From contig NZ_LMEI01000001.1 of the NCBI RefSeq assembly GCF_001426585.1, positions 237,164 to 301,163 on the forward strand: a stretch of DNA of 64,000 nt. The letters are read 5' to 3'. Shown here one piece after another: positions 26,180 to 36,173 of this stretch; position 1 is the stretch's first letter; the number at the start of each line of letters is the position of its first letter. The notes beneath the pieces are model-generated. The model searched no databases. It saw nothing but the letters and a program-made list of their open reading frames with translations, and had not been told where the DNA came from. This DNA is from Streptomyces sp. Root431. GTDB lineage: Bacteria > Actinomycetota > Actinomycetes > Streptomycetales > Streptomycetaceae. Made by a program: the position numbers and the translations under genes.

Positions 26180-26547
26180 TCCCACCCCTCGTACGCGAAC
26201 CGGCGCAGTCACCGGTCCTCCGTGGTCCTCGGAGGGCACTGGGTTCTTCGTGGCCCTCGCGGAATCCAGCGGAACGAGCCCAGGGATCATCACGGCTTCG
26301 GGCTGTGATCACCGCCACATCGCGGGAACGGCCCCGCCGGACCGTACCGGGAGCGGCCCGCGGGCCCAGGCGACGCATTCGTCCGCTACGGCCGCGAAGC
26401 CACTGCCGCACGATCCGGAAGCGTGGCCTGCCCGCCGATCGCATGGATCGACGGGCAGCCGGCCGGGCAGACCGCCCCACCACGCGGCCGGAGCCTGCGC
26501 CACGCGGCCGGAGCCTGCGCCAGGGGGCCCGTCGTGCTGCGACGGGC
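26180..26547. other. Gene-free stretch with a short tandem repeat
   Basis: No convincing gene is seen here. Two exact tandem copies of a 20-bp unit (26481-26500 and 26501-26520) are present. Open frames exist on both strands but show no recognisable protein and have Arg/Gly/Pro-rich shadow-like composition. Confidence 0.5.
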
Positions 26548-27129
26548 TCAGTCTCGACCCACCTCTTGAGCAAGTAGCGCCGCCTGACGCCCTGCCAGCA
26601 CCGATGCCGAGTCCCAGTCCCAGAGGGGAGTGCCGCTCAGGCTGAGCACGACGAGGTACTTCCCGACCACGCCGGCAAGGAGCAAGGTGAGTCCGGTGAA
26701 GTCGCCCGTGCCGGCATGGCGGCTTCGCTGTTCGCGGGCCCACACCGTCGTCGCACCGGCGAACGGCTTCACCTCGACATCGCGCTCGTCCGTGATCCCG
26801 ATTCCCGCACGCGGATTGGTGAGCAGCCGATCACCCGTCTCACGCAGTGCCCGATGCGCGTCGGATTCGGAGGCCAGCGGCACGACCTGGATCCACGCCC
26901 AGCGGTCGCGTCCGTCGTGATAGGAGCGCCACGCGGTGACGCTGCCGTTCTTGCGTGCGGCTTCGGACCAGGGCGTCGACGCTCCCGCTCGTCCGGTCAG
27001 CCACGTGCGCTCGTCGACCACAGTCCATGTGCCGGGCAGATCGTCACCGGCCAGAAGGCGAGACAGTGCACCCTTGTGACCTTTGCCCGCCGCGAACTGG
27101 GCCAGTGCAAGCCTTAGATGTCGGAACAT
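26548..27129 (-). CDS. Hypothetical protein, second gene after the RHS toxin
   Basis: The 193-residue protein has no recognised family. It contains GTWTVVDERTWLTGRAG, AWRSYHDGRDRWAWIQVVPL and a hydrophobic stretch LTLLLAGVVGKYLVVLSLSG that could be buried rather than membrane-spanning. CAGGAG lies 9 bp before the ATG, and only 4 bp separate it from the upstream acidic gene, so the two form an operon. A role in toxin immunity or accessory function is inferred from position only. Confidence 0.6.
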   Translation of the reverse strand: MFRHLRLALAQFAAGKGHKGALSRLLAGDDLPGTWTVVDERTWLTGRAGASTPWSEAARKNGSVTAWRSYHDGRDRWAWIQVVPLASESDAHRALRETGDRLLTNPRAGIGITDERDVEVKPFAGATTVWAREQRSRHAGTGDFTGLTLLLAGVVGKYLVVLSLSGTPLWDWDSASVLAGRQAALLAQEVGRD

Positions 27130-27133
27130 GCGT

Positions 27134-27577
27134 TCAGTCTCCTGACATTCCCCAGAAGACCAGCCCCACGCGGTCTCCCTTGTCGCTGTAGACGGGAGCG
27201 CAGCAACCCGAGCCGCGGAACATGGGAGGAAGGTTCGAGGCGGACTTTCGATAGACGTCCTCGATGCGCTCTCTCGTCGGCTGATTCGTACCGAAGTACT
27301 CGATCAGCTCCTCGTAATGAACCACCCTGATCGTGCCGGTCTCCTCGTAATCAATGTCGTCCGACACGATCACGCGATCGACATCGAGGATGGAATGCGC
27401 TCCTTCGGCTTCCAGGCCTCCCCCGTCGATCAGTTCTTCAATTGTTTCCGGGTAGGGATCCTCATGCCGCCATGACTCTTCGAAAACCTGCTGGCGGAGA
27501 TCCTCGAGCGCAACCTGAGGATCGTCGGTCTTGTCGGTGAAATAGATCCACCTGGATGCTCCCACTGTGACTCCCAT
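27134..27577 (-). CDS. Acidic small protein, candidate immunity protein for the RHS toxin
   Basis: The 147-residue cytoplasmic protein is strongly acidic (for example DDPQVALEDLRQQVFEESW and SDDIDYEETG), which is common among nuclease immunity proteins. It starts 80 bp after the RHS stop codon on the same strand, the classical position for the cognate immunity gene. I chose the ATG at 27577 because the preceding frame is low-complexity. The family is not recognised. A strong hairpin in the gap suggests partly independent expression. Confidence 0.65.
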   Translation of the reverse strand: MGVTVGASRWIYFTDKTDDPQVALEDLRQQVFEESWRHEDPYPETIEELIDGGGLEAEGAHSILDVDRVIVSDDIDYEETGTIRVVHYEELIEYFGTNQPTRERIEDVYRKSASNLPPMFRGSGCCAPVYSDKGDRVGLVFWGMSGD

Positions 27578-27609
27578 CGTTGCGACCGCCCTGGGCGAGG
27601 CGGATATGG

Positions 27610-27644
27610 CCCTGCCGGGCACACGGACAGTGTGCCCGGCAGGG
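27610..27644 (-). terminator. Hairpin between the RHS toxin and the putative immunity gene
   Basis: A perfect 15-bp stem (27610-27624 with 27630-27644) with a 5-nt loop lies 13 bp after the RHS stop codon. It should terminate or attenuate transcription before the small downstream genes. Confidence 0.75.
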
Positions 27645-27657
27645 GTCGTGCTCAGTG

Positions 27658-30600
27658 TTACAGGACCACGGCGCACGCAGGCATCGCGGGCCCGCAGGCC
27701 GGGGAGAGAAGCTTCCCGAGCCACCACAGTGTGCCGCCGACCGCGAGGGCGCCGGCACCTGCCTTGACCTCGGTCGGCACCTTCATCGGTTCGGTCGCCG
27801 GTTCCGTGACGGGGCCGGGGGTGCGGGACGTCGGCAGATAGAACGCCTCATACGTGACGACTCCATGCTGACCGGACCAGAAGTCGGAGTTGTCGAGTTC
27901 GAGGAACTGGCCTCGTTTCCCGCCGGGACCGACGAGCGGATGCGGCAGCCGGAATCCCGGCTTGACGTCGAGCCCGGCGTATCGCGAATCCCGCTTCATG
28001 AAGTCGACGTACCAGTCGACATCATCGATTCCGTATCCCTCCGCGGGAGCGTACTGGTTGTTCAGCCACGGAAGCTTCGCCTTGTGCTTCAGCTCCCAGA
28101 CATAGAGGGTGTTCCCGTCCTGGTAGGTGATGTCGGCAGCGCCTTCGCCACCCGTTCCCTCCTTCGCGCCACCCGCGACGGGGGCCTCCATCTGAACGCG
28201 CCATCCGCCGCCGGGGCCGTACTTCTTGATGGCCTGGGCTTCGAGCCAGCCGAACATGATCAGCTGGGCCATGTAGTGCGTGTTCGAGGTGATGGAGGAT
28301 GCCGCGGTCTTGGAGGTCGACGTCGGCGCACACGGCCCGATGAAGCCGGGCGAGCCGCAACCGCTGGTGGGGGTGGATCCGCCGTCGTCGGTCCTGTGGC
28401 CGTCGAGCTCGACGTTGGTGACGGGGTTGCCGCCGGTGAACGCGTACCGATTGCCGGTGTACGGGTCGGATCCGAGGCTCATGTCGGCGAGCGCGCCGTT
28501 GTACATGTCCCGGGTGGTGAAGCGGTTCAGCCCCGGGTTGTAGTCGCGGAACCCCATGTCGTAGGTGCCGGTGGCGGCATCCCAGCGCTTGGAGTTGAAG
28601 CGGTACGGGTTGTACGCCTCCTTGTCGGGGTTGGCCGTCTCGGGCTTGTCGATGCCGGTGAACTCGGACTTGTCGTCGGAGCCGTAGGCGGTGTAGCCGT
28701 AGGTGGCCTTGGTGTCACCGGCGCTGTCGGTGAGGGTTTCGGCGTCGGTGTGGCTGTTGTAGCCGTAGACGCCGAGTTCCTCGCCGCCGGCACTGGTGTG
28801 CTTGATCTGCGAGAGCCGCTCGCCCCAGGGGCTGTACTGGTAGGACTTGGTGACCGCCCCTGCCACCTGCTCGTCCAGCACCTCGGTGCTGGTGCCGAGG
28901 TAGTTGAAGTCGGTGGTCTTCGTGCCCTCGGTCTTGCTGGTGGTGCGGTCCAGCGGGTCGAACACGTACGTGGTCTTCTTCGACGTGCCGTCACTCTGCA
29001 TCTTGGTGTGCTCGATGACGTGGTCGAAACCGTCGTACGTGTTGTCCTCGATCGTCTGGCCGCCCGAGGTGACCTTGTCCAGCCGCCCGTAGGCGTCGTA
29101 GGCGTAGTTCGCCGTGGCCCCACCGGTGGTGGCGGTCAGCAGCCGGTTGCGGTCGTAGGTGAAGCCGGAGGCGACACCCTTGACGTTCTGGCTGATGACA
29201 TTGGCGTTGTCGTCGTGGACGTACGTCTCGGTGCCGGCGCCGTTGCCCGTCTTGACCGACTTGGCGAGCCGGTCGGCCGGGTCGTAGCTGTAGTCGGTGG
29301 TCGAGGCGAGAAGCGCCGAGTGATCGTCGGCGTTCATCTTCTTCGCCACGTCCTGGGCCTTGTTCCCGTTCGGGTCGTAGGCGTAGGCGTGGGAGGAGAC
29401 GAGGGTGCCGTTGGGCTTCTTCTCGATCTGGGTCTTGACGGCCCCGTTGAGGTAGTAGGTGTGGTCGACCGTGTTGCCGTTGGCCTTGGTCTCCTTCAGA
29501 CGCTGGCCGCGGTCGGTGTACGTGTACTCGGAGACCTTCGGGGAGGCGTCGGCCGCGGTCTTGCCGACCTTGACCGTCTTGACCATTTCCCGCAGGTCGT
29601 AGATGTACGACGAGTACTGGTCGGGGTGGCTGACCGTTTCGGGCTGGCCGTTGACGTCATACGTGTAGGCGGTGGACTTCCGCTCCTGACCGGCCAGCGC
29701 CTCGGTGACCTTGTCGACCTGGTTGAGGCCCGTGTAGGTCATCGTGTAGGCGTCGACCCGTGCACCCGTGGAGGTGTCGTCGATCGAGGTCAGGTTGCCG
29801 TTCGCGTCGTAGGCGTACGCGAAGTTCTTCCGGTCGGCGCCGGCCGACGGCGCGTCCGTACGCGTCCGCAGCGTGCCGTCCGGCCAGTAGTCCGTGGTCT
29901 GCGTACGGGACGGGGAGCCGCCGGCGCCCGTCAGCGTCCGCTTGGTCTGCTTGCCGTTGTTGTCGTAGTCGTACTCGGTGCGGATGTCCCAGCTGTCGAC
30001 CGAGGTCCTGGTCCAGCCGTTGTCGAAGTACGTGTAGTCGGTCTCGTTGCGCGTCGACTGTCCCTCGGACGGCGGCGCGGAGACCTTCTTCACGCGGCCG
30101 ATCTCGTCGTAGGACGTCTGCGTGTAGACGTTGGGATCGTTGTAGCGGGCGTCCGCCGGGTCGTACGGCTGGTACTTCTTGACCGGACGGTTGAGCTTGT
30201 CGTACTCCGTGCGGGAGGCGAAGTCCTCGGTGTTCGACGTGGCCGTGCCGCGCGGGGTGACGACCTTGAGGGTGTTGCCGACCTGGTCGTACTCGAACCG
30301 CGTGCTGCGGATCGTCGTGCCCTCGTACGGCGTCTTCTGCTCGACGACCTTGGCCCGGTCGTCGTAGACCACCTCGGACTTGTTGCCCTCCTTGTCGGTG
30401 GTCGCGACGGCGAGGGAGTCCTTGTCGTACGTGGTGGTGGTGTACTTGCCGAGCGCGTCCGTGACCTTGACGACACGGTGGTTCAGGTCGTAGTCGGTCT
30501 TGGTCGTGTAGTCGGTGGTGTCGGCGGTGGCGTTCTTCTTGGGGTCGATCACCCGCACCGGGTTGCCGGCGTTGTCGTACTCGTACGACACCTTGTCACC

Positions 30601-33600
30601 ACGCGCGTTGACGACGCTGATGAGCTGGTAGATCGCGTCGTAGTTGTTCGTGGTCACGAAGTCGGTGGCGTCCGCGGTGGTCGCCACGCCCTTCGGCTCG
30701 GTGGTCGTCCTGACGTTGCCGACCTTGTCGTACGTGTAGGTCGACCTGCGGTTCGTGGTGTTGTTGTCCGGCCCGGTGGCCGTGGTGACCTGGTCCGCCG
30801 CGTCGTAGACCGCCAGCGAGACCGCCCCGTTGGGGCCGGTGGTCCTGAGGACGTTGTCGTTGGCGTCGTACTGCGGGGCCGGAGTGGTGATGTACGCACC
30901 GGCCGCCTGGTCCTTCGGCACCACGCTGACCAGCGGACGTCCGAACGTGTCGTACGTCTGCGTGGTCACCTTGTTCAGCGCGTCGGTGACGGAGAGCACG
31001 TTGCCGCGCACGTCGTACGCCGAGGTGGTGGCGTGGGTCTCCGGGTCCGTGATGGTCTCGGGGTACCCGGTGGGGCCGTATCCACCGAACGTCGTGGCGT
31101 TGCCGTTCGCGTCTGTGGACTTGGTCTCTTGCCCGTAGCCGTCGTACTCGTGCTTCGTGGTGAAGTCGTCGACCGTGGCGGTGGCGACACCCTTGGGGTC
31201 GGTGACCGACGTCAGGTTGCCGAAGGCGTCGTAGCCGAACTGCCAGCGGCGGCCCTCGGGCGAGGTCTTGGCGGCGAGATCGGCCGCGTAGCCGTCGACG
31301 CGGGTCTGGTACGCGTACTTCGTGGCGTTCGGCAGCCCGGCCTCGTTCGCCGGATCACAGAAGTACGTCGAGACCAGCTGCTCCGACGACCAGGACTTCG
31401 TGGTCTCCGGGTGCCACTGCCGCAGGGGGTAGCCGGTCTTGGGGTCGTAGCAGAACGTCGTCTTGGCGCCGTTCGGCTCCTCCAGGTAGGTGACGTTGTT
31501 GTCCGCGTCCCAGTTGATCCTGGTGATCTCGGACTTGGCGTTCGTCACCTGCACCGAGCGGCCGAAGTCGTCGACCACGTAAGAGGTGGCGTGCGACTCG
31601 GCGTCGGTGACCTTGGCGTCGGTGAACTTGCTGTTCGACGCGTTGACGGCGTACGTGAAGCCGGTGTCGTAGGCGAGCCGGTCCGTGACGCTCTTCGTCC
31701 ACCAGTGGTACTTCGGGTCGTCACCGGCCTGCGGGGCGTAGTACGCCAGCTGCGTGGCATTACCGCGCGGGTCCGTGGCCTTGACCAGCTTGACGTTCTT
31801 GTTGCCCTGCGTGGCGTCGTAGGTGAACGTGAAGACCTTCGGCTGCGCCGAGCCCACACCGTCGGTGAACTGCCCGAGCAGACCCTTGGTGGTGTAGAAG
31901 AACTCGATCTTCCGGCCGGAGATGTCGGTGACCGAGCGGATGTGATCGTAGATCTTCGAGTTGTTGAGCGATCCCGCGTCCGTGGTCAGGACACCGGAGT
32001 CGTTGACGTACTGGTAGCCGCTCTGGCCCTTCTCCCAGTAGTCGACGGCCAGGGTCTGCCGGACGGCCGGGTCGGTGATGTACTTGAGGAACTTGGTCGG
32101 CTTGTTGTTGGACTTCCGCTCCTCGTAGGTGAACGACATGGTGTTGCCGTTCCGGTCGACCGTGGACGTCATGTAGCCGTCGCAGCCGAAGAGGAATCGG
32201 GTCCCGTCGGGCCTGGTCATGGTCCAGGCGTCCGGGATCGCGTCCTTGGTGGGCCGACAGTCCAGGCCCGACTTCATCGTCAGCTTGAAGTGGACGCCCG
32301 CGGGCGCCTTCCACACGCTGTTGGCGGCGTCCCAGCGGAAGACGTGCGTGGTGCCGTCGCCGTCCGGAAGCCGGATCTCGGTGGGGTTGGGCTTGGGGTG
32401 GAACTCGAGCGGAGCGCCCAGCCGGATCGGACCCGATGCCTGGAACGACCAGCCGTGACCGGCGACCGTGTCACTCGTGTCCTGGCTGTTGTAGGCCATG
32501 CGGAAGAACGTGTTCAGTCCCCGACCGGGGTTGTTGAACGCGTTGTACTGCCACACGTTGTTGCCCGAGGCCAGGTTGTTCATGACCGTGGACCCGGCGC
32601 CGGTGTTCTTGCCCGCGTAGGCGTAGAACTTCTCCAGGCCCAGCAGGTTGGAGGTGGGGTCCTCGACCGCGACGTTCTGCTTCAGCGACGGGATGCCGCC
32701 GGTGCCGGCGGAGAGCCAGCTGCCGTCGGAGATCTTGCGGACGTCCCAGCCGAGCACGTACTCGTTGCGCTTGTTGCCGGAGTCCGAGTTGATCGGGGTG
32801 GCGACCTGAGCCTGGATCGTGGCGGACTTGCCCGGCAGCAGGGCCGGGATCGCGGTCTTGAGCTGGTTGCCGCCCGTCGTCACATCCGTGCCGTCGGGGA
32901 GCTTCCAGGTGTAGGACAGCTCGCGCTCACCGGCCGCCCACGCGGCGGACGTGGTGTTGGTGACCGTGAACTCCACCGTGTACGTGGTGTTCGGCGTCAT
33001 CCGCGCCGGGGTGGTCGGCGCGTAGTACGTGTCCTCGGTGGTCGAGTCGACGTAGATGACCTGCATGTACGGGCGCAGCTGCGGGTCGGAGGCCTCGGCG
33101 GACAGGAACAGGGTGCGTTCCTGGGGGCCGGTGGTGGTCTCGTCCTTCAGCTTGACCAAGACGCCCTTGTTGTTGGCGGGCGTCTTGACCCAGGACTGCA
33201 TGAGCCCGGTGGCGTCCCACCAGTGGCGGCCGACCTCGTCGGTGATCTGCGGGACGGTGTCGGAGACGGTGGCGGAGAAGTCACCGCCGGCGGTGGTCCA
33301 CGGGGTGGTGGAGTTGGCGTTGTTCCACGTGGCCTGGGTTTCGGTGAAGTCCCGGGTCAGGGAGTGGAGTTCGTAGATCGCGCCGTTGGTGGTGCTGGTG
33401 GTCTCCGCTCCCCACATGTACATCTTGTTCTCCAGCACCGTGGCGGTGGTGGGGATGGACGTGGTGGGGAACTTCAGGGCGGCGCGGGTCTTGCCGTACG
33501 TGCCGGAGTTGTTGCCGACGCTCAGCCAGGTCTGCGCCTTGCCGGAGACCAGACCGTCGTGGTTGACGGTCGGCTGCTGCGAGGACAGCGTGGTGTCGAC

Positions 33601-35904
33601 CTGACCCGCCTGGATGATCTTCATCGTCCGGCCGGCCTTGGGGATGCCCACGATGCGGGTCGGCGAGCCGAGCAGCTGGCCGTTCTTCGTCTTGACCGCG
33701 AGCTGGTAGTAGTACGACTTGCCGATCTCGCTGGAGCTGGAGTCCGGGGTCGGTACCGCCGTGGTGTCCGTGTACGCGGTCGTGGTCGACGCGAGCGGGG
33801 CGATCAGCGTCGCGGCGGACGGGGTGAAGACCTGCTGCGTGGAGCGGTGCAGCTGGTACTCGACGATGTCCAGACCGGTGTCACCGCTGCCGTTGGCGTA
33901 CGCGGGCCAGGAGAGTTCCGGACCGGTGGAGTGGACCACGGTCGGCGAGTTCAACGACGTGCCGACAGCCCCGTAGGTCACCGTCAGGCGCGGGTACGTG
34001 GAGGTCTCGTCGCCGTAGGCGTTGCCGTCGGCCGCCTCGTAGCGCGGGCCGCCGGTCGGGGCGGTGCCCGACTCGTCCTTGGCCTTGAGCACGAAGCCGT
34101 GGTTGACGGCCGTGCCCGAGACCCACTTCTGGACCGTGTCGGCGACGGGGAAGTCGTGCCACTTGTTGTAGTCCCAGGCGGCCTTGGTGATCTCGGAGGG
34201 GTTCACCAGCCGCACCGAGTCCGCGAGGCTCCGGGTCGTGGCCGAGCCGGTGTCACCCAGGACGATCTTCCCGGCGTTGCCCTTGGCGAAGCTCAGCTCC
34301 GCCGCGTCCAGGGTCTTCCAGACGCCGCCGGTGCCGGTCTGGTTGACCGTGTAGTTCTTGGTGCCGCCGTTGTGGGTGACGGTGTACGGGGCGGCCGTGG
34401 CCGCGTCCGCCGCGGCCGGGTAGTGCACGTCCACCCGGTAGGTGTCGGTCTCCGGGACCCTCGGCTGCCAGGTGTACGACTCGCCGGCGAGCGCGTTCTT
34501 GTTGAAGGCGTAGTCGTCGTTGGTCGCCGCGCCGCCGGTGGTGGTGCCGCGCGGCCATTCGCCGACCGCCGCCGTACCGGCGTCACCGTCGTCCAGCTGC
34601 ACGGTGGTGCCGGACAACTCGCCGACCAGCGCGCTGGTGTTGGACCAGGTCGCGGGCGTGGCCCCCGCCTCGCTCCAGGCCCCGGTGGCCCGGTGTGCTT
34701 CGAGGGCGACCGCGTTGGCGTTGGTGGTGTGCGACTGGTCGTAGTACAGACTCAGCCGGGCCGCGTCGACCTTCACCCCCGCCGGGATCTCGCTCAGCGG
34801 GAACTTGATCAGCGAGCGGGCGATGCCGGTGTCCGTCTTGCCGACCGACAGCTTCCAGGTGTTGTTGAAGTTCGCCGCCGGCTGGTCCGACAGGACCATC
34901 GTGTCCTCGGAGACCGAGGCGATCGGCGTGATCGTGATCGTCGGGTCGATGACGACCGGGTACTGCCGCTCCTTCGCCGCGAGCCAGTTCGCGTCCGGCG
35001 TGACGGTCAGCTTCCAGCCCTTGCCATCGGCGTCCCGGACCAGCTTCTGGCTGACCCTGGTGCTGTAGGTGCCGCCGGTGACCGACTGCGGATCCTTCTT
35101 GGCGTCCGTCATGTACGGAGCCGGGATCACCATCACCGGAGTACCCGGAGCCTCGCCGAAGAAGGCGATCGAGCCGTCCTTGCGGGTCTTCGGCGTCAGA
35201 CCGCCCTCGGTGCCCAGGGCGAAGGTGAACGACACCGGTCCTGCCGGGCGTTCGGCGAGGACGATGTCCTCCTTCACCTGGCCGTTGCCGACCCGGTACG
35301 ACAGGTCCGCGCCGGAGACGGCGTCCTTGTAGACGACCCGGTCGCCCTTCGCCTCCGGCTTGAGCGCGCCGACGCCTGCGCCGGTCAGGCCGAACGTGAC
35401 CGCCCCGCCGCCCTCCGCCTCGAAGCGCATGAACTTCTCCGCGTCGGAGCCGAACCAGCTCTTCCCGGCGTTCGCGGTGTTGGCGAAGTCGAAGCCCTTG
35501 TCGCGGGTGGCGCGCACGGTGGTCTCGACCGGCTTCCAGGAACTCCCGGACCGGTACGAGGTCGGCACCGCCGTCAGCTCGGCCTCGATGCGGCCGTCGG
35601 AGAGCTGCCAGAAACGCGCCTGCGAGGTGCGCCTGTCCGTCAGCTCCTTGACCCGCTTCGCCTTCGGGAGCTTCTCGCCCTTCGGCAGCTTCTCCCGGCT
35701 GGGTATCTCCGACGCCCCGCCGACGGGCGGAACAGCCGGTTCCTCACCGTCGTCCGAGAACCAGCCCGAGATCGTGTCGAAGACACCGGTGTCGTCGCCC
35801 GTGGACGGCGATGATTGAGCCGCATATGCGGCCTGCGGCAACAGCGTGCCCGCTATCGCCGATACGACCAGACAGGAGAGGATTCTCCTGTGTGGAACTT
35901 TCAC
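27658..35904 (-). CDS. Secreted RHS/YD-repeat polymorphic toxin with predicted PD-(D/E)xK nuclease tip
   Basis: This 2748-residue protein starts with a Sec signal (MKVPHRRILSCLVVSAIAGT, then QAAYA). Approximate domain order: DNRLRE-like 325-440, golvesin-C-like 475-570, FN3-like 650-735, second DNRLRE-like 760-950, then YD repeats 1250-2400 that build the RHS shell. The RHS-associated core (YNPYRFNSKRWDAATGTYDM, then FTTRDMYNGALAD, then NPVTNVELDGH) lies near 2420-2503. The last ~245 residues are the variable tip: D2591, E2604 and K2606 in AADITYQ...YVWELKHK fit a PD-(D/E)xK nuclease site, and the C terminus is hydrophobic. Either of two adjacent GTG codons (35904/35907) follows GAAAGG. Nuclease activity is inferred. 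Confidence 0.88.
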   Translation of the reverse strand: MKVPHRRILSCLVVSAIAGTLLPQAAYAAQSSPSTGDDTGVFDTISGWFSDDGEEPAVPPVGGASEIPSREKLPKGEKLPKAKRVKELTDRRTSQARFWQLSDGRIEAELTAVPTSYRSGSSWKPVETTVRATRDKGFDFANTANAGKSWFGSDAEKFMRFEAEGGGAVTFGLTGAGVGALKPEAKGDRVVYKDAVSGADLSYRVGNGQVKEDIVLAERPAGPVSFTFALGTEGGLTPKTRKDGSIAFFGEAPGTPVMVIPAPYMTDAKKDPQSVTGGTYSTRVSQKLVRDADGKGWKLTVTPDANWLAAKERQYPVVIDPTITITPIASVSEDTMVLSDQPAANFNNTWKLSVGKTDTGIARSLIKFPLSEIPAGVKVDAARLSLYYDQSHTTNANAVALEAHRATGAWSEAGATPATWSNTSALVGELSGTTVQLDDGDAGTAAVGEWPRGTTTGGAATNDDYAFNKNALAGESYTWQPRVPETDTYRVDVHYPAAADAATAAPYTVTHNGGTKNYTVNQTGTGGVWKTLDAAELSFAKGNAGKIVLGDTGSATTRSLADSVRLVNPSEITKAAWDYNKWHDFPVADTVQKWVSGTAVNHGFVLKAKDESGTAPTGGPRYEAADGNAYGDETSTYPRLTVTYGAVGTSLNSPTVVHSTGPELSWPAYANGSGDTGLDIVEYQLHRSTQQVFTPSAATLIAPLASTTTAYTDTTAVPTPDSSSSEIGKSYYYQLAVKTKNGQLLGSPTRIVGIPKAGRTMKIIQAGQVDTTLSSQQPTVNHDGLVSGKAQTWLSVGNNSGTYGKTRAALKFPTTSIPTTATVLENKMYMWGAETTSTTNGAIYELHSLTRDFTETQATWNNANSTTPWTTAGGDFSATVSDTVPQITDEVGRHWWDATGLMQSWVKTPANNKGVLVKLKDETTTGPQERTLFLSAEASDPQLRPYMQVIYVDSTTEDTYYAPTTPARMTPNTTYTVEFTVTNTTSAAWAAGERELSYTWKLPDGTDVTTGGNQLKTAIPALLPGKSATIQAQVATPINSDSGNKRNEYVLGWDVRKISDGSWLSAGTGGIPSLKQNVAVEDPTSNLLGLEKFYAYAGKNTGAGSTVMNNLASGNNVWQYNAFNNPGRGLNTFFRMAYNSQDTSDTVAGHGWSFQASGPIRLGAPLEFHPKPNPTEIRLPDGDGTTHVFRWDAANSVWKAPAGVHFKLTMKSGLDCRPTKDAIPDAWTMTRPDGTRFLFGCDGYMTSTVDRNGNTMSFTYEERKSNNKPTKFLKYITDPAVRQTLAVDYWEKGQSGYQYVNDSGVLTTDAGSLNNSKIYDHIRSVTDISGRKIEFFYTTKGLLGQFTDGVGSAQPKVFTFTYDATQGNKNVKLVKATDPRGNATQLAYYAPQAGDDPKYHWWTKSVTDRLAYDTGFTYAVNASNSKFTDAKVTDAESHATSYVVDDFGRSVQVTNAKSEITRINWDADNNVTYLEEPNGAKTTFCYDPKTGYPLRQWHPETTKSWSSEQLVSTYFCDPANEAGLPNATKYAYQTRVDGYAADLAAKTSPEGRRWQFGYDAFGNLTSVTDPKGVATATVDDFTTKHEYDGYGQETKSTDANGNATTFGGYGPTGYPETITDPETHATTSAYDVRGNVLSVTDALNKVTTQTYDTFGRPLVSVVPKDQAAGAYITTPAPQYDANDNVLRTTGPNGAVSLAVYDAADQVTTATGPDNNTTNRRSTYTYDKVGNVRTTTEPKGVATTADATDFVTTNNYDAIYQLISVVNARGDKVSYEYDNAGNPVRVIDPKKNATADTTDYTTKTDYDLNHRVVKVTDALGKYTTTTYDKDSLAVATTDKEGNKSEVVYDDRAKVVEQKTPYEGTTIRSTRFEYDQVGNTLKVVTPRGTATSNTEDFASRTEYDKLNRPVKKYQPYDPADARYNDPNVYTQTSYDEIGRVKKVSAPPSEGQSTRNETDYTYFDNGWTRTSVDSWDIRTEYDYDNNGKQTKRTLTGAGGSPSRTQTTDYWPDGTLRTRTDAPSAGADRKNFAYAYDANGNLTSIDDTSTGARVDAYTMTYTGLNQVDKVTEALAGQERKSTAYTYDVNGQPETVSHPDQYSSYIYDLREMVKTVKVGKTAADASPKVSEYTYTDRGQRLKETKANGNTVDHTYYLNGAVKTQIEKKPNGTLVSSHAYAYDPNGNKAQDVAKKMNADDHSALLASTTDYSYDPADRLAKSVKTGNGAGTETYVHDDNANVISQNVKGVASGFTYDRNRLLTATTGGATANYAYDAYGRLDKVTSGGQTIEDNTYDGFDHVIEHTKMQSDGTSKKTTYVFDPLDRTTSKTEGTKTTDFNYLGTSTEVLDEQVAGAVTKSYQYSPWGERLSQIKHTSAGGEELGVYGYNSHTDAETLTDSAGDTKATYGYTAYGSDDKSEFTGIDKPETANPDKEAYNPYRFNSKRWDAATGTYDMGFRDYNPGLNRFTTRDMYNGALADMSLGSDPYTGNRYAFTGGNPVTNVELDGHRTDDGGSTPTSGCGSPGFIGPCAPTSTSKTAASSITSNTHYMAQLIMFGWLEAQAIKKYGPGGGWRVQMEAPVAGGAKEGTGGEGAADITYQDGNTLYVWELKHKAKLPWLNNQYAPAEGYGIDDVDWYVDFMKRDSRYAGLDVKPGFRLPHPLVGPGGKRGQFLELDNSDFWSGQHGVVTYEAFYLPTSRTPGPVTEPATEPMKVPTEVKAGAGALAVGGTLWWLGKLLSPACGPAMPACAVVL

Positions 35905-36056
35905 CACGAAACCTTTCGGTATCGGCGCGCTCGCGCCACTGCACGCGAAATGGGCACGCCGAACGAGCCGGAGCGGAGGTTTCCGCCCGGCTTGGTGCAA
36001 TGCGAGCCCCATCGCGAGAAGCAGAAAGGATGCGAGCTCGCGGAGTCGCGGTGGGG

Positions 36057-36086
36057 TTTCTAGTCAGCCTTCTGACGTCAAGTCAA
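36057..36086 (-). promoter_or_regulatory. Candidate promoter of the RHS gene
   Basis: On the minus strand TTGACT (36081-36086) and TAGAAA (36057-36062) are separated by 18 bp, a plausible vegetative -35/-10 pair, giving a leader of about 145 nt. The 35905-36224 interval holds no gene, only this promoter and that of the MmpS-like gene. Confidence 0.5.
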
Positions 36087-36173
36087 CCCTGGTGACATTA
36101 GGGACAATCGAGCGCCCTGAAGGGGTTCTGTTCGCCCGATTCTTCCGCCCGCTCGCGCCTGACCGGTGGCGTG

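Noticed and set aside
26305..26743. Small genes on either strand between 26.3 and 26.7 kb
   Set aside because: The frames have no ribosome binding site, no family resemblance and shadow-like composition, and cross a tandem repeat.
27580..35814. 2744-codon plus-strand open frame opposite the RHS gene
   Set aside because: This is a mirror frame of the RHS gene with Val/Gly/Arg/Asp/Leu bias and no domain; the minus-strand frame has a signal peptide and clear YD repeats.
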